In this document: piece after piece, positions 28,401-35,982 of the stretch
How positions within the stretch are numbered: position 1 is the stretch's first letter
Layout: every line of letters starts with the position of its first letter
Assembly (NCBI GenBank): GCA_001799485.1
Contig: MGTO01000021.1
Span: forward strand, 1-37,642
Direction: 5' to 3'
Source of the DNA: Desulfuromonadales bacterium GWC2_61_20
Lineage (GTDB): Bacteria > Desulfobacterota > Desulfuromonadia > Desulfuromonadales > UBA2197
DNA: 37,642 nt
Translations under genes and position numbers: made by a program
Notes under the pieces: generated by a model
The model's input: the letters and a program-made list of their open reading frames with translations, nothing else
Told to the model about the DNA's origin: nothing
Databases searched by the model: none

Positions 28401-31358
28401 ACTCTCTTCCTCGACGGTCAGCCGGTGAGTTCCCTGGCCTATGACGGCACCGTACGCAATGCCGCCGGAACCTTTATCGTCACCCTCTGGCGCGGCGTCG
28501 GCATCGCCCGCGGTGACAACAATTTCGAGGTTGTGTTGAAGGATACCGCCGGCAACGAAATCCGCCGTCTGAGCCAGGTCGTCCATCACTCCTTCGCCCC
28601 GGTCCGCGCTGAACTGGTGGAGAAAGAATCCGTGCTGGTCGCCGATGGTGTGACGCCGCCGGTCCTCGCCGTGCAGCTCCTCGACAAGGACGGTTACCCC
28701 GCCTGCGAAGGGGTTCTCGGCGAGATGCAGGTCGCCCCGCCCCACCGCCCGTGGATTGCCGACGACAGCGAAACCGATTCGCTGGCCCGGAAAAACACCA
28801 AATTCCGCGTCGGCGCCGACGGCATCGCCCGCATCGCCCTCGAACCGACAACCCGGTCCGGCGACGCCATCCTCAGCCTCGCCCTCGACGAGGGGAGCAG
28901 CGAGATCCGCGCCTGGCTGCAACCGCAGGCGCGCGAGTGGATCCTCGTCGGCCTCGCCGAAGGGACCGCCGGCTACAACACCGCCTCGGGAAACATGGAA
29001 GCCCTGACCGAGCAGGATCAGGATGAGGACTTCTATAGCGACGGTCGCCTCGCCTTCTTCGCCAAGGGGAGGATCAAGGGCTCGTGGCTTTTGACCATGG
29101 CCTATGACAGTGACAAGCCGCGCCAGGAAAGTCTGTATCAGACCATCGACCCCGACAGCTACTACACCCTTTACGGTGACGGCACCACCCAGCAGTACGA
29201 AGCCAGCAGCGCCCGCAAGCTCTACGTCAAGCTTGAGCGCGGCCAGTTCTATGCCCTCTTTGGCGATTACGACAGCGGCCTCACCATCACCGAACTCTCC
29301 CGCTACAGCCGCAGCCTCAACGGCTTCAAGTCCGAATACCGCAACCGCCGCGGCGGCTGGAACGTCTTTGCCGCCGACAGCCATCAGGCTTTCGTCAAGG
29401 ACGAGATCCCCGGCGACGGCACCTCGGGACTCTACCGCCTGACTCGCAGCAACATCGTCCTCAACTCGGAAAAGATCGTCATCGAGACGCGGGATCGCTT
29501 CCACAGCGACGTCGTCCTGACCACGCGGATCTTGAGCCGGCACCTCGACTACAACATCGACTACGCCCTCGGCACCCTCTACTTCAAGGAGCCGATCTTC
29601 ACCCGCGACAGCAGCTTCAATCCCAACATCATCGTCGTCGACTACGAAGCTGCGGATAGCGGCGACAACAGCATGACCTACGGCGGTCGCGGCATGGTCA
29701 AGCCTTTCGGCGAAACTCTCGAACTCGGCGCCAGCGCCATCCACGAAGGGACGACCGGGGCCGAAGGAAATCTGTACGGCGCCGACGTGACGGTAAAGTT
29801 CGACCCGCGCACCACCCTCAAGGGGGAGTACGCCACCAGCAAGGTTGACACCCTCGCCGGCGACGGCAAGGGGAGTGCCTGGCTCGCCGAATTGACCCAT
29901 CAGGGTTCGGCCCTGAACTCGCGCGCCTACATGCGCGAAGAGGAACCGGGCTTCGGTCTCGGCCAGCAGGCGGCGAGCGAAGCGGGGATGCGCAAGGCCG
30001 GCGTCGATGCCGCCTACCGGGTGACCCCGCAGGTCACCGTCAACGGCGCCCTGGCCCGGCAAACTAACCTGACCACCGACGCCGAAGGGGATCTGGCCGA
30101 AGCCGCCATCGAATATCAGGACAAGAGCTACAATCTGCGCAGCGGCCTGCGTCAGGCGGTCGATCGCTTCAGCGACGGAACTCGTAACGAGTCGACCCAG
30201 GCTCTCTTTGGCGCCGGCTGGCAGGCGAACTCGCGGCTCGCCTTCCGTCTCAACCACGACCAGTCTCTCGGCAGCAGCGACGGCGCCGCCGACTATCCGA
30301 CCCGCACCCTCCTCGGCGCCGACTATCGCCTGAGCGAGGCGGTGACCCTCTTCGGCGAGCAGGAATGGACCAAAGGCGCCGCCGAGGATAGCGAAGGGAC
30401 CCGCCTCGGCCTGAAAACGACCCCGTGGAGCGGTGCCCAGGCCAACTCCTCCGTCGAACAGCAGATCAGCGAAGCCGGCACCCGCGTCTTCGCCAACCTC
30501 GGACTCAAGCAGACCTGGCAGCTGAGCAAGCGCTTGAGCCTCGACGCCGGCCTCGACCGCAGTCAGACCTTGCGCCATCCCGGCAATACCCGGGTCAACC
30601 CCGATGCGCCCATGGTCTCCGGCAGCACCAGCGACTACACCGCCGTCACCGCCGGAGCCAACTGGACCGAAGAAAAGTGGTCGTGGTTCAACCGGGCCGA
30701 GTACCGCACCTCGGATAGCGATGACAAATGGGGGATCGCCGCCGGGGCCATGGGCGAAGTCAGTCGCGGGGTCGGGCTCTCGGCTTCAGCCCAGTTCTTT
30801 TACACCGACGCCGCCGCCGGGACCGAGTCGACCAACGTCAACCTCCGCCTCGGCTACGCCTGGCGTCCGCGCGCCAGCCGCTGGATCATCTTCGACCGTC
30901 TCGACTTCCTTAACGACCGCCAGAGCGGCTTGCTGACCGACTTCGACAGCTGGCGGATCATCAACAACCTGCACGCCAACCTCAAGGCTTCGCGCCGCAC
31001 CCAGATCGCCCTGCAGTACGCCTGCAAATATGTGCAGGAATCGATTGCCAACCAGGAATTCAGCGGCTACACCGACCTCATGGGGATCGAGACCCGCTAC
31101 GATGTCAGCAAAAACTGGGATGTCGGCCTGCGCGGCAGCGTCCTCCACGCCTGGGAACTCGGACATTTCGATTACAGCAGCGGCGTCTCCGTCGGCTACA
31201 AGGTCATGACCAATGCCTGGCTCTCCGTCGGCTACAACTTCACCGGTTTCGCGGACAAGGATTTCTCCGCCGCCGATTACACCGCCCAGGGCCCCTTCGT
31301 CCGCTTCCGCTTCAAGTTCGACCAGAACAGCATCAAGGAAGCCCTCGCCCGCTTCTGA
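25449..31358 (+). CDS. Giant outer-membrane protein: DUF11, Cna-B-like, OmpA domain, beta barrel
   Basis: The protein has up to 1969 residues. The signal peptide appears to begin at the MMTTLGRHLRQ segment (ATG at 25605), so the first 52 codons may be leader sequence. The mature N-terminus repeats the NTARIDYDVVGSPVSRLSN module of its neighbours. Then follow DUF11 (about 405-530), a Cna-B-like carboxypeptidase-regulatory fold (about 538-620), an OmpA/MotB peptidoglycan-binding domain (about 797-892; TGHTDNMP, ARNRRVEV) and a long strand-rich region (about 1190-1969) that ends in phenylalanine, as barrel proteins do for BAM recognition. It is likely the outer-membrane anchor or exporter for the smaller DUF11 proteins upstream. 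Confidence 0.82.
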   Translation: MQRHLLTRSALGPLTASGTIAGKREGCLLSAGSVANHSQADRPLRRSARLPQMMTTLGRHLRQAMWSLLLSCSLATVAFAATAPGTFIDNTARIDYDVVGSPVSRLSNLVRIITVVNRTPSTLDFLRYAPTTPGAVPTMVRPTDGGTPLAPLPDPTALGGGAIATGVNQPLIPATTYHVGEPFFLQLTDLDQNVNAAVIETILLTVSSPESGDSEVIRLYETGVNTGIFVGYLASTAGAATPNNGILSSAVGGNVNAQYVDAFDGSDSNFDAALIDPFGRVFDSRTGAAIDGAVVTLIDTTTGLPATVFADDGISPFPSTVTSGDSSLLFPAGGFRFPFVAPGSYRLDIVTPVGYSAPSVVATSVLQALPGAPFAVVGGSRGEIFVVNPGPNLEIDIPLDRPATALWLQKSSAKVIGGIGDFIPYDLVVENGNPTLVAPSVTVVDRLPAGFRYRPGTTRVDGVVAADPTVAPDGRTLTFALGDLAALASRRIGYVATVGANVRPGLAINTATATDLAGGVSNSASATIAIREELIHRRSFLAGRVIIGPCAEDEKQLEGLKGVRIFLEDGTYAVTDEDGRYHFEGLSPERHVVQLDVDSIPAMYEMLPCDDNTRFAGRNFSQFVDIQPGTLWRADFHVGLRPRASGDVTLELNGSISNDEATFALPLAIGGVDLSNLRLTVIFPEGLTYLPGTSTLDGAAIADPGAAGQTVTYRLGDQPAGWMGDVRLNARASGERNGEVVTRAILTFDAFEKKNQRTPMVENVLLVTSTESQETIPSFTVRPRFPSFIAELSAADRITLDQIAVELAPYHITRLVATGHTDNMPISTRGRTIFADNFILAKARAKAVADYLGAVLKLTPEQLETVGRADAEPIADNSSEDGRARNRRVEVKVEGGRINRTIDLELLKDKSGPARSETLGLRPGEKPAVAEELTAVDPDAMPEFDAVWLEQAAPGVEWLWPRPGKVPAIPSIKVAIKHLPEQTPTLFLDGQPVSSLAYDGTVRNAAGTFIVTLWRGVGIARGDNNFEVVLKDTAGNEIRRLSQVVHHSFAPVRAELVEKESVLVADGVTPPVLAVQLLDKDGYPACEGVLGEMQVAPPHRPWIADDSETDSLARKNTKFRVGADGIARIALEPTTRSGDAILSLALDEGSSEIRAWLQPQAREWILVGLAEGTAGYNTASGNMEALTEQDQDEDFYSDGRLAFFAKGRIKGSWLLTMAYDSDKPRQESLYQTIDPDSYYTLYGDGTTQQYEASSARKLYVKLERGQFYALFGDYDSGLTITELSRYSRSLNGFKSEYRNRRGGWNVFAADSHQAFVKDEIPGDGTSGLYRLTRSNIVLNSEKIVIETRDRFHSDVVLTTRILSRHLDYNIDYALGTLYFKEPIFTRDSSFNPNIIVVDYEAADSGDNSMTYGGRGMVKPFGETLELGASAIHEGTTGAEGNLYGADVTVKFDPRTTLKGEYATSKVDTLAGDGKGSAWLAELTHQGSALNSRAYMREEEPGFGLGQQAASEAGMRKAGVDAAYRVTPQVTVNGALARQTNLTTDAEGDLAEAAIEYQDKSYNLRSGLRQAVDRFSDGTRNESTQALFGAGWQANSRLAFRLNHDQSLGSSDGAADYPTRTLLGADYRLSEAVTLFGEQEWTKGAAEDSEGTRLGLKTTPWSGAQANSSVEQQISEAGTRVFANLGLKQTWQLSKRLSLDAGLDRSQTLRHPGNTRVNPDAPMVSGSTSDYTAVTAGANWTEEKWSWFNRAEYRTSDSDDKWGIAAGAMGEVSRGVGLSASAQFFYTDAAAGTESTNVNLRLGYAWRPRASRWIIFDRLDFLNDRQSGLLTDFDSWRIINNLHANLKASRRTQIALQYACKYVQESIANQEFSGYTDLMGIETRYDVSKNWDVGLRGSVLHAWELGHFDYSSGVSVGYKVMTNAWLSVGYNFTGFADKDFSAADYTAQGPFVRFRFKFDQNSIKEALARF
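25565..25592 (+). other. Strong GC hairpin ahead of the internal start
   Basis: GGCGGACCGCC (25565-25575) and GGCGGTCCGCC (25582-25592) are perfect 11-bp reverse complements separated by six bases. The hairpin lies 12 bases before the ATG at 25605, where the signal peptide starts. If that ATG is the real start, this structure is in the 5' leader and could limit translation. No T-run follows, so it is not a typical terminator. Confidence 0.4.
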
Positions 31359-31397
31359 CTCCCGCCTTTTCATCCTTTTTGTGTTATCCTTCCAGCC

Positions 31398-32228
31398 ATG
31401 ATCCGTCTGCTTGTCAGCGCCGACGACTTCGGCAGCGGCCCCGGCCGCAATCGCGGCATTATCGAGGCCTTCCTGCACGGCATCGTCACCGGCGCCTCCC
31501 TCCTCGCCAACGGTCCGGCCTTCGCCGATGCCGTCGCTCTCGCCCGCGCGCACGCCCTCCCCGTCGGCGTCCATCTCAACCTCTCCGAGGGGAGGGCCGT
31601 GAGCGGGCCGATTGCCGGCATCACCGATGGAAGCGGGCACTTTGCCGGCAAGGGGGAACTGCGCCAACGCCTCCTCGCCGGTGACTTCGATGCCGCCGCC
31701 GTGGCGACGGAGCTGAGAGCCCAGATCGCCCGCATCCGCGCCGCCGGGCTCGACCCCGACCATCTCGACACCCACCAGCACTGCCTCCTCTTCCCCGCCC
31801 TGACCGCCATCGTCGCCGCCGTCGCCAAGAGCAGCGGCATCAAGACCCTGCGCCTCCCCCTCCCGCTGGAGCCGGCCGCGGCCGACCCGGACGGTCCCCT
31901 GGGCGCCGAACTGGCGCTCTACCGCGCTCTCGCGCCGGCTTGCGCCGCGACCTTGCATGCCGCCGGCTGCGTCACCCCCGACGGTCTCTGCGGCATGCCC
32001 CTTCTCGACCGCCTGGAGGAAGAGCACCTTTTGCGCACCCTGACCGACCTCCCGGCCGGGACCTGGGAACTCATGACCCACCCCGGCCACGTCGATCGCG
32101 GACACCCCTTTTCCGGCCCTGAGCGGGTCACCGAACTTGCCGCCCTCACCGCCCCCGCCGTGCACGCGGAGATCGTCCGGCGCGGCATCGCCCTCGTCTC
32201 CTTTTGCGAGCTGCCATGCGCGTCCTGA
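31398..32228 (+). CDS. ChbG/HpnK (YdjC) family carbohydrate deacetylase
   Basis: The protein has 276 residues. The N-terminal LVSADDFGSGPGRNRGI carries the metal-binding DD pair, GVHLNLSEG carries the conserved HLN segment, and DHLDTHQH gives the second metal-ligand cluster; this set is typical of YdjC-type metal-dependent deacetylases acting on acetylated sugars, including ChbG (chitooligosaccharides) and HpnK (hopanoid-linked). No hopanoid genes are in view, so the substrate is open. No clear ribosome site is seen. It overlaps the downstream glycosyltransferase by 13 bases, suggesting that the two act on one glycan or glycolipid. Confidence 0.85.
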   Translation: MIRLLVSADDFGSGPGRNRGIIEAFLHGIVTGASLLANGPAFADAVALARAHALPVGVHLNLSEGRAVSGPIAGITDGSGHFAGKGELRQRLLAGDFDAAAVATELRAQIARIRAAGLDPDHLDTHQHCLLFPALTAIVAAVAKSSGIKTLRLPLPLEPAAADPDGPLGAELALYRALAPACAATLHAAGCVTPDGLCGMPLLDRLEEEHLLRTLTDLPAGTWELMTHPGHVDRGHPFSGPERVTELAALTAPAVHAEIVRRGIALVSFCELPCAS

Positions 32229-33256
32229 TCGTCATCCCCAGGCAACCGGCGGCCACCGGCAACCGGGTCACCGCCGAACGCCAGAAGCGCGGTCTCGCGG
32301 CCCTCGGGCACAAGGTCGCCCTGGTCGAAGTCGAGGTCGGGCAAACCCGGGTCCTGGCCGTCGCCCTCGCCGCCTTCCGCCCCGACGCGGCGCTCCTCCT
32401 CCACGCCTGGCGCTCGGGCGAACCGTGGCTGCAGGTCAAGAAGAGCGCGGCGATCCCCTGCGTCGTTTGCCTCACCGGCACCGATCTGCACGAAGATCTC
32501 GTCGCTCCCGAACGCGCCCCTATAGTGCAGACGGTCCTTGCCCGCGCCGCCGCCATCGTCACCCAGAACCCCTTCACCACCACCGACTTGCGCCGCGCGG
32601 GGGCGGAGTGGACCGAGCGCCTCCATTACCTTCCTCCCGCCGTCGTTCTCGGCGACGAGCCTTATCCCTTGCGCGAGATCCTCGGCGTCGATGCCGAGAC
32701 CCTCGTCCTGCTGCACCCCGCCGGCATCCGTCCGGTCAAGGGGAACCGCGAGCTCCTCACCCTCCTCGGCCCGGTGGCTAAGGCATACGACAACTTTGTC
32801 GTCGCCTTCTGCGGCCCCGATCTCGATCCCGACTACGCCGCCGAGTTCCACACCGCCCTGCGTTCCCGCCCCTGGGCCCGCGCCCTCGGCGTCATCCCCC
32901 ATGCGGCCATGGCCGCCGCCCTGCGCGCGGCCGACCTCGTCCTCAACAACTCGGCCAGCGAAGGCCTCCCCAACGCCCTCCTCGAAGCCGCCGTCCTCGG
33001 CCGGCCGATGCTGGTGCGTAACATCCCCGGCAACGCCGCCGTCGTCAGCGACGACGTCAACGGCCACCTCTACGACGATGCCGCCACCTTCCGCCGCCAC
33101 CTCGGCGCCCTCCTCGACGACCCGGCCCTGCGCCGACGGCTCGCCGTCCCCGACCCCGAGCGCTACCGCCCCGAACACGAAGCCCATGAGTTGGAGTCGC
33201 TGCTGCGCACGGTCTGCGACAAAAAGCACACCGGGCTCGTGCCCGGTCCAGCATGA
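32216..33256 (+). CDS. GT4-family glycosyltransferase (SenB-like N-terminus)
   Basis: The protein has 346 residues. It starts MRVLIVIPRQPAATGNRVTA and has LTGTDLHEDL in the first Rossmann half; the second half has LHPAGIRPVKGN, and the nucleotide-sugar-binding NNSASEGLPNALLEAAVLG of GT-B retaining family 4 enzymes. The first half recalls SenB, the selenosugar synthase of selenoneine biosynthesis, but no senA, senC or selD gene is visible, so a general sugar transferase is just as possible. The ATG at 32216 is used; a TTG at 32204 would add four residues. It overlaps the deacetylase gene upstream. Confidence 0.8.
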   Translation: MRVLIVIPRQPAATGNRVTAERQKRGLAALGHKVALVEVEVGQTRVLAVALAAFRPDAALLLHAWRSGEPWLQVKKSAAIPCVVCLTGTDLHEDLVAPERAPIVQTVLARAAAIVTQNPFTTTDLRRAGAEWTERLHYLPPAVVLGDEPYPLREILGVDAETLVLLHPAGIRPVKGNRELLTLLGPVAKAYDNFVVAFCGPDLDPDYAAEFHTALRSRPWARALGVIPHAAMAAALRAADLVLNNSASEGLPNALLEAAVLGRPMLVRNIPGNAAVVSDDVNGHLYDDAATFRRHLGALLDDPALRRRLAVPDPERYRPEHEAHELESLLRTVCDKKHTGLVPGPA

Positions 33257-33268
33257 AATTGACCTGAC

Positions 33269-33787
33269 ATGACCCCGGACGCCCCCATCACCTTTCGCCC
33301 CATCGGCATCCTCTCCTCCCCCTATGCCCGCCGCATCGATGCCCCCCATCAAGGGACGGTGGTGGAAGGGACGGCAAGCGGGGATTTCGCCCTCGCCACC
33401 CTGGAACTGGCGGCGTGGCTGGACCAGACGGTCCTCCAGGATCTGGGCGGCTTCGAGCGGCTGTGGCTGATCTACGCCTTCCATCGCAGCGAGGGCTGGA
33501 CGAGCCGGGTCAAGCCGCCGCGGGGGGGACCGAAGCGGGGCGTGCTCGCCACCCGCTCCCCGCACCGCCCCAACGCCATCGGCCTGTCGGCGGTGGAACT
33601 GGTCAAGGTCGAAGGGAGGACCTTGCACCTGCGCGGGGTTGACCTCCTCGACGGCACCCCGGTCCTCGACATCAAACCCTACATCCCTTACGCCGATGCC
33701 TTTCCCGCAGCAAAAGCCGGCTGGGTCGACGAACTGGATGCCCGGCTCGGGCGTAATTTCGCGCCGGGACCACGCCGGCCGCGCTGA
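33269..33787 (+). CDS. trmO: tRNA (N6-threonylcarbamoyladenosine37-N6)-methyltransferase
   Basis: The protein has 172 residues and is of the TsaA/TrmO (UPF0066) family. It shows the family signatures FRPIGILSSPY at the N-terminus, GVLATRSPHRPNAIGLS in the SAM-binding region, and LLDGTPVLDIKPYIPYAD near the end. The enzyme methylates t6A at position 37 of certain tRNAs using S-adenosylmethionine. It is at the short end for bacterial TrmO proteins, which often have a C-terminal extension. It follows the glycosyltransferase by 12 bases and is closed by the terminator at 33874. Confidence 0.92.
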   Translation: MTPDAPITFRPIGILSSPYARRIDAPHQGTVVEGTASGDFALATLELAAWLDQTVLQDLGGFERLWLIYAFHRSEGWTSRVKPPRGGPKRGVLATRSPHRPNAIGLSAVELVKVEGRTLHLRGVDLLDGTPVLDIKPYIPYADAFPAAKAGWVDELDARLGRNFAPGPRRPR

Positions 33788-33873
33788 TTGCACAGCAATA
33801 CACGCAGAATAACAATAGCCACCAACGTCCCTTTGGCCTTTCTGAGCAGAAATTGCCGAGATAGCGGTCACAC

Positions 33874-33908
33874 AAAAAGCCGCCCCCGATGTCGGGGGCG
33901 GCTTTTTT
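33874..33908. terminator. Bidirectional intrinsic terminator
   Basis: The stem GCCGCCCCCGA (33879-33889) pairs perfectly with TCGGGGGCGGC (33892-33902) across a TG loop, with AAAAA on the left and TTTTTT on the right. It can stop transcripts from both the trmO side (+) and the convergent cytochrome gene (-). Confidence 0.92.
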
Positions 33909-33932
33909 GTGCGTGCCTGCTGCCGGTAAAAC

Positions 33933-34799
33933 TTACTGCGCCTTGGGCGCCGGTACCGCGGCCTTCTTCGCCGGGGCGAATTTGTAGAGGTCGTGGGCGA
34001 CGGAGTGACAGGCGCCGCAGGTCCCGAACTTGGCCAGCAGCGGCTGCGGATGCGGCTCGCCGTGGCAGTTCTGACAAGTCGGCACCGCCTTGTGTTTGTC
34101 GGCGTGACAGAAGGTGCAGCTCTTGCTCTGGTGCTTGAAGGTGCTGGCCGAGAGCTGGGTGAGGGCCTGCTTGTGGCAGGCGCCGCAGTCGGCGTTCTTG
34201 ACCTGATCGTTGACGTAGGCGACCGCTTTCGGCATATGCGCCTTGTGGCACTTCTTGCAGTCGCCGGCGGTCATCTCCGGCGCGTGCGGCTTGTGGCACT
34301 GGGTGCAGGCCGGAATCTTGCCGTGCTGGTCGTGGCAGCTGCTGCAGAAGAGCTTGCTGTGCTTGCTCGGCGCTTCACGCAGCTGCTTGATCTGGCTGTC
34401 GTGGCAGGTCAGGCACGGTTCGGTGACTTCCTTGCCGTAGGTGATGACCTTCGGCGTGTGGGGATTGCGGTGACACTCGAGGCAGTTCTTCAGGGCAAAG
34501 TGCGGCGTCCCTTCGTGGCACTGGCTGCACAGGGGGATGATCTTGCGCACCACCGGCGGGTGGCCGTTGTGGCAATCCTGGCAACCGACGGCGGTTTTGT
34601 GCGCCAGCCCCTTGGCCTCGATGTCGGCCGGCGGCTGGGCGTGGCACTTGATACAGTCGGTGTTCAGCAGGGTGGCCGGCAAGGTAGCCGGCTTGGTCGC
34701 CGGCAGAGTAGCGGCGTGGCCCACGACGGGGAGGAGGAAGAGTCCCAGCAGCAGGAGCACTCCGGTTCCGTTCGACAGAAACTTCACAAACACTTTCAT
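33933..34799 (-). CDS. Dodecaheme c-type cytochrome
   Basis: The protein has 288 residues, with a signal peptide (hydrophobic core VLLLLGLFLLPVV, cleavage near GHA-AT). A short low-complexity TLPAT/KPATLPAT linker follows, then twelve CXXCH heme-binding motifs (DCIKCH, GCQDCH, LCSQCH, NCLECH, PCLTCH, FCSSCH, ACTQCH, DCKKCH, DCGACH, SCTFCH, TCQNCH, TCGACH). About 21 residues per heme indicates tight packing, as in periplasmic electron-transfer cytochromes. There is no obvious lipobox. The start is placed at MKVFVKF; the frame extends 36 codons upstream, but that stretch has no signal features and AAGGAG lies just ahead of the chosen ATG. It is the only minus-strand gene in the window. Confidence 0.92.
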   Translation of the reverse strand: MKVFVKFLSNGTGVLLLLGLFLLPVVGHAATLPATKPATLPATLLNTDCIKCHAQPPADIEAKGLAHKTAVGCQDCHNGHPPVVRKIIPLCSQCHEGTPHFALKNCLECHRNPHTPKVITYGKEVTEPCLTCHDSQIKQLREAPSKHSKLFCSSCHDQHGKIPACTQCHKPHAPEMTAGDCKKCHKAHMPKAVAYVNDQVKNADCGACHKQALTQLSASTFKHQSKSCTFCHADKHKAVPTCQNCHGEPHPQPLLAKFGTCGACHSVAHDLYKFAPAKKAAVPAPKAQ

Positions 34800-34901
34800 C
34801 CTTTTGTTCTCTCCTTGGCATGATGCGGACAGCGACCGTTCACTGCCTCCCGCGGCCCTCCCGCGGCAGCCGATCGCAGCCGCTGTTTTTGCCAAAATGA
34901 G

Positions 34902-34913
34902 TGACATTTGTCA
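34902..34913. promoter_or_regulatory. Perfect 12-bp palindrome upstream of the cytochrome gene
   Basis: TGACATTTGTCA reads as two TGACA half-sites around an AA/TT centre. It lies about 103 bases upstream of the cytochrome start on an AT-rich stretch; on the minus strand a TTGACA-like -35 hexamer overlaps it. It could be an operator for a dimeric regulator; which one is unknown. Confidence 0.35.
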
Positions 34914-35066
34914 ATAAAAAACAATGCAAATTAATCCGCCACATGAAGTCGCATGGCCGGAGTGGATGCCAACTTCCCCGGCCGCAAAGAGACCCGACCC
35001 TGCTTCCGCAAGGGGACAGGAGACAGAACCCGGCGAACGCGTTTGCTGGTGATTTGGCTAGGGAAC
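34914..35066. other. Intergenic stretch without recognisable feature
   Basis: This stretch lies between the cytochrome upstream region and the first long direct repeat. Open frames here are short and on both strands; none has a convincing ribosome site or resembles a known family. The G/C content is uneven and falls towards the cytochrome side. Confidence 0.4.
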
Positions 35067-35203
35067 AAAAGACAATTGCCCTGCGAGGAGAAAGGGGTAA
35101 CAATCGGGAGCGTTTTTTTTGGAGGGGAAAAGATGCCCGGATCAACGCTGCGATAACCAGAAACCGCCCGCCCGGATTCATTTTCGGCGGGCGGTTTTAT
35201 TGT
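35067..35203 (+). repeat. Long direct repeat, copy A, with mini-ORF and terminator
   Basis: This copy aligns along its length with 35983-36118 (most positions identical). It contains GGAGGGG, then a seven-codon frame ATG...TAA reading MPGSTLR, and ends with a 12-bp perfect hairpin, AAACCGCCCGCC (35161-35172) with GGCGGGCGGTTT (35186-35197), running into TTTT, a good intrinsic terminator. The two copies flank the toxin-antitoxin genes. Confidence 0.75.
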
Positions 35204-35328
35204 CGGCTGGGCGGGGCTGAAATTGAGGTTCTCTGCTCTTGGAATGCTGGAAGGACAAGCGCGAAGAACTGCGGCATTGGACAAAATATTCCGATGACAA
35301 AAGGCACACTTCAAGATATGCTTGAGCC

Positions 35329-35619
35329 ATGAAGCCGATCAATTGGAACAGCGCAAAAAACATCCGCCTCAAATCGGAGCGAGGCGTGTCTTTCGAGGAA
35401 GTGCTGGCGGCCATGGCGCATGGCGCGCTGCTCGATGTCGTTGCACACCCGAACGCCGAGCTGTATCCGAACCAGCGTATTTTTGTCGTTCGAATTCGCG
35501 GTTACGCCTACCTGGTTCCTTTTGTCGAGACGGACCAGGAGATATTTCTGAAGACGATCATACCGAGCCGGGTGGCCAGCAAAAAATATCTGGCAGAGGG
35601 AGCCAACCATGAAAGCTAA
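35329..35619 (+). CDS. Putative toxin, BrnT-like
   Basis: The protein has 96 residues. NWNSAKNIRLKSERGVSFEE matches the opening of BrnT-type RNase toxins (a W-D/N-x-x-K-N start and GVSFEEV helix), and RIFVVRIRGYAYLVPFVETD then IFLKTIIPSRVASKKYL match their later strands and C-terminal helix. It would be a small ribosome-independent RNase, if the assignment holds. It overlaps the next gene by 11 bases, the usual layout of a toxin-antitoxin pair with toxin first. No strong ribosome site precedes it, which is common for toxins. The whole pair is bracketed by a long direct repeat. Confidence 0.7.
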   Translation: MKPINWNSAKNIRLKSERGVSFEEVLAAMAHGALLDVVAHPNAELYPNQRIFVVRIRGYAYLVPFVETDQEIFLKTIIPSRVASKKYLAEGANHES

Positions 35620-35932
35620 AGTCGAAAAATACGAAGGGGACATCCTGACTTCCTTCGAAAGGGGAGAATGGCAGTCCGTGCCCGACCTCAAGGACGAGAT
35701 CGCCCGTTACGCGGCAAGTGCCGCCACAACCCTGACCAAAGACAAACGTATCAACATCCGTCTTTCCTCCCGCGACCTGGAGGACGTGCAGACGCGAGCG
35801 GCGGAGGAGGGGATGCCCTACCAGACCCTGATCGCCAGCGTGCTCCACAAATACGTCAGCGGTCGACTCGTTGAAGCACCGTCCCGACCGACGCGCGCAA
35901 CCGGCCGCGCCAAAAAACTGCGCACAGGTTAG
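35609..35932 (+). CDS. Putative antitoxin, CopG/ribbon-helix-helix type
   Basis: The protein has 107 residues. The core KDKRINIRLSSRDLEDVQTR followed by AAEEGMPYQTLIASVLHKYVSGRL is a ribbon-helix-helix DNA-binding fold of the CopG-antitoxin kind; the N-terminal 45 residues would contact the toxin, and the basic tail (RPTRATGRAKK) is probably disordered. GAGGGAG lies shortly before the ATG, so it should be translated more strongly than the toxin. It likely represses its own operon by binding near the upstream repeat or palindromic DNA; that is inferred from the family. Confidence 0.75.
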   Translation: MKAKVEKYEGDILTSFERGEWQSVPDLKDEIARYAASAATTLTKDKRINIRLSSRDLEDVQTRAAEEGMPYQTLIASVLHKYVSGRLVEAPSRPTRATGRAKKLRTG

Positions 35933-35982
35933 CGCCTGACCGGGAGTCTCTGCGCGCTCGGTGTTCGAGAGTCCGGTGGCAG

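Noticed and set aside
27753-30578. A 941-codon open frame on the minus strand within the giant outer-membrane gene
   Set aside because: It shows the same shadow-frame composition and no recognisable domain; the plus strand has OmpA and DUF11 motifs across the same bases.
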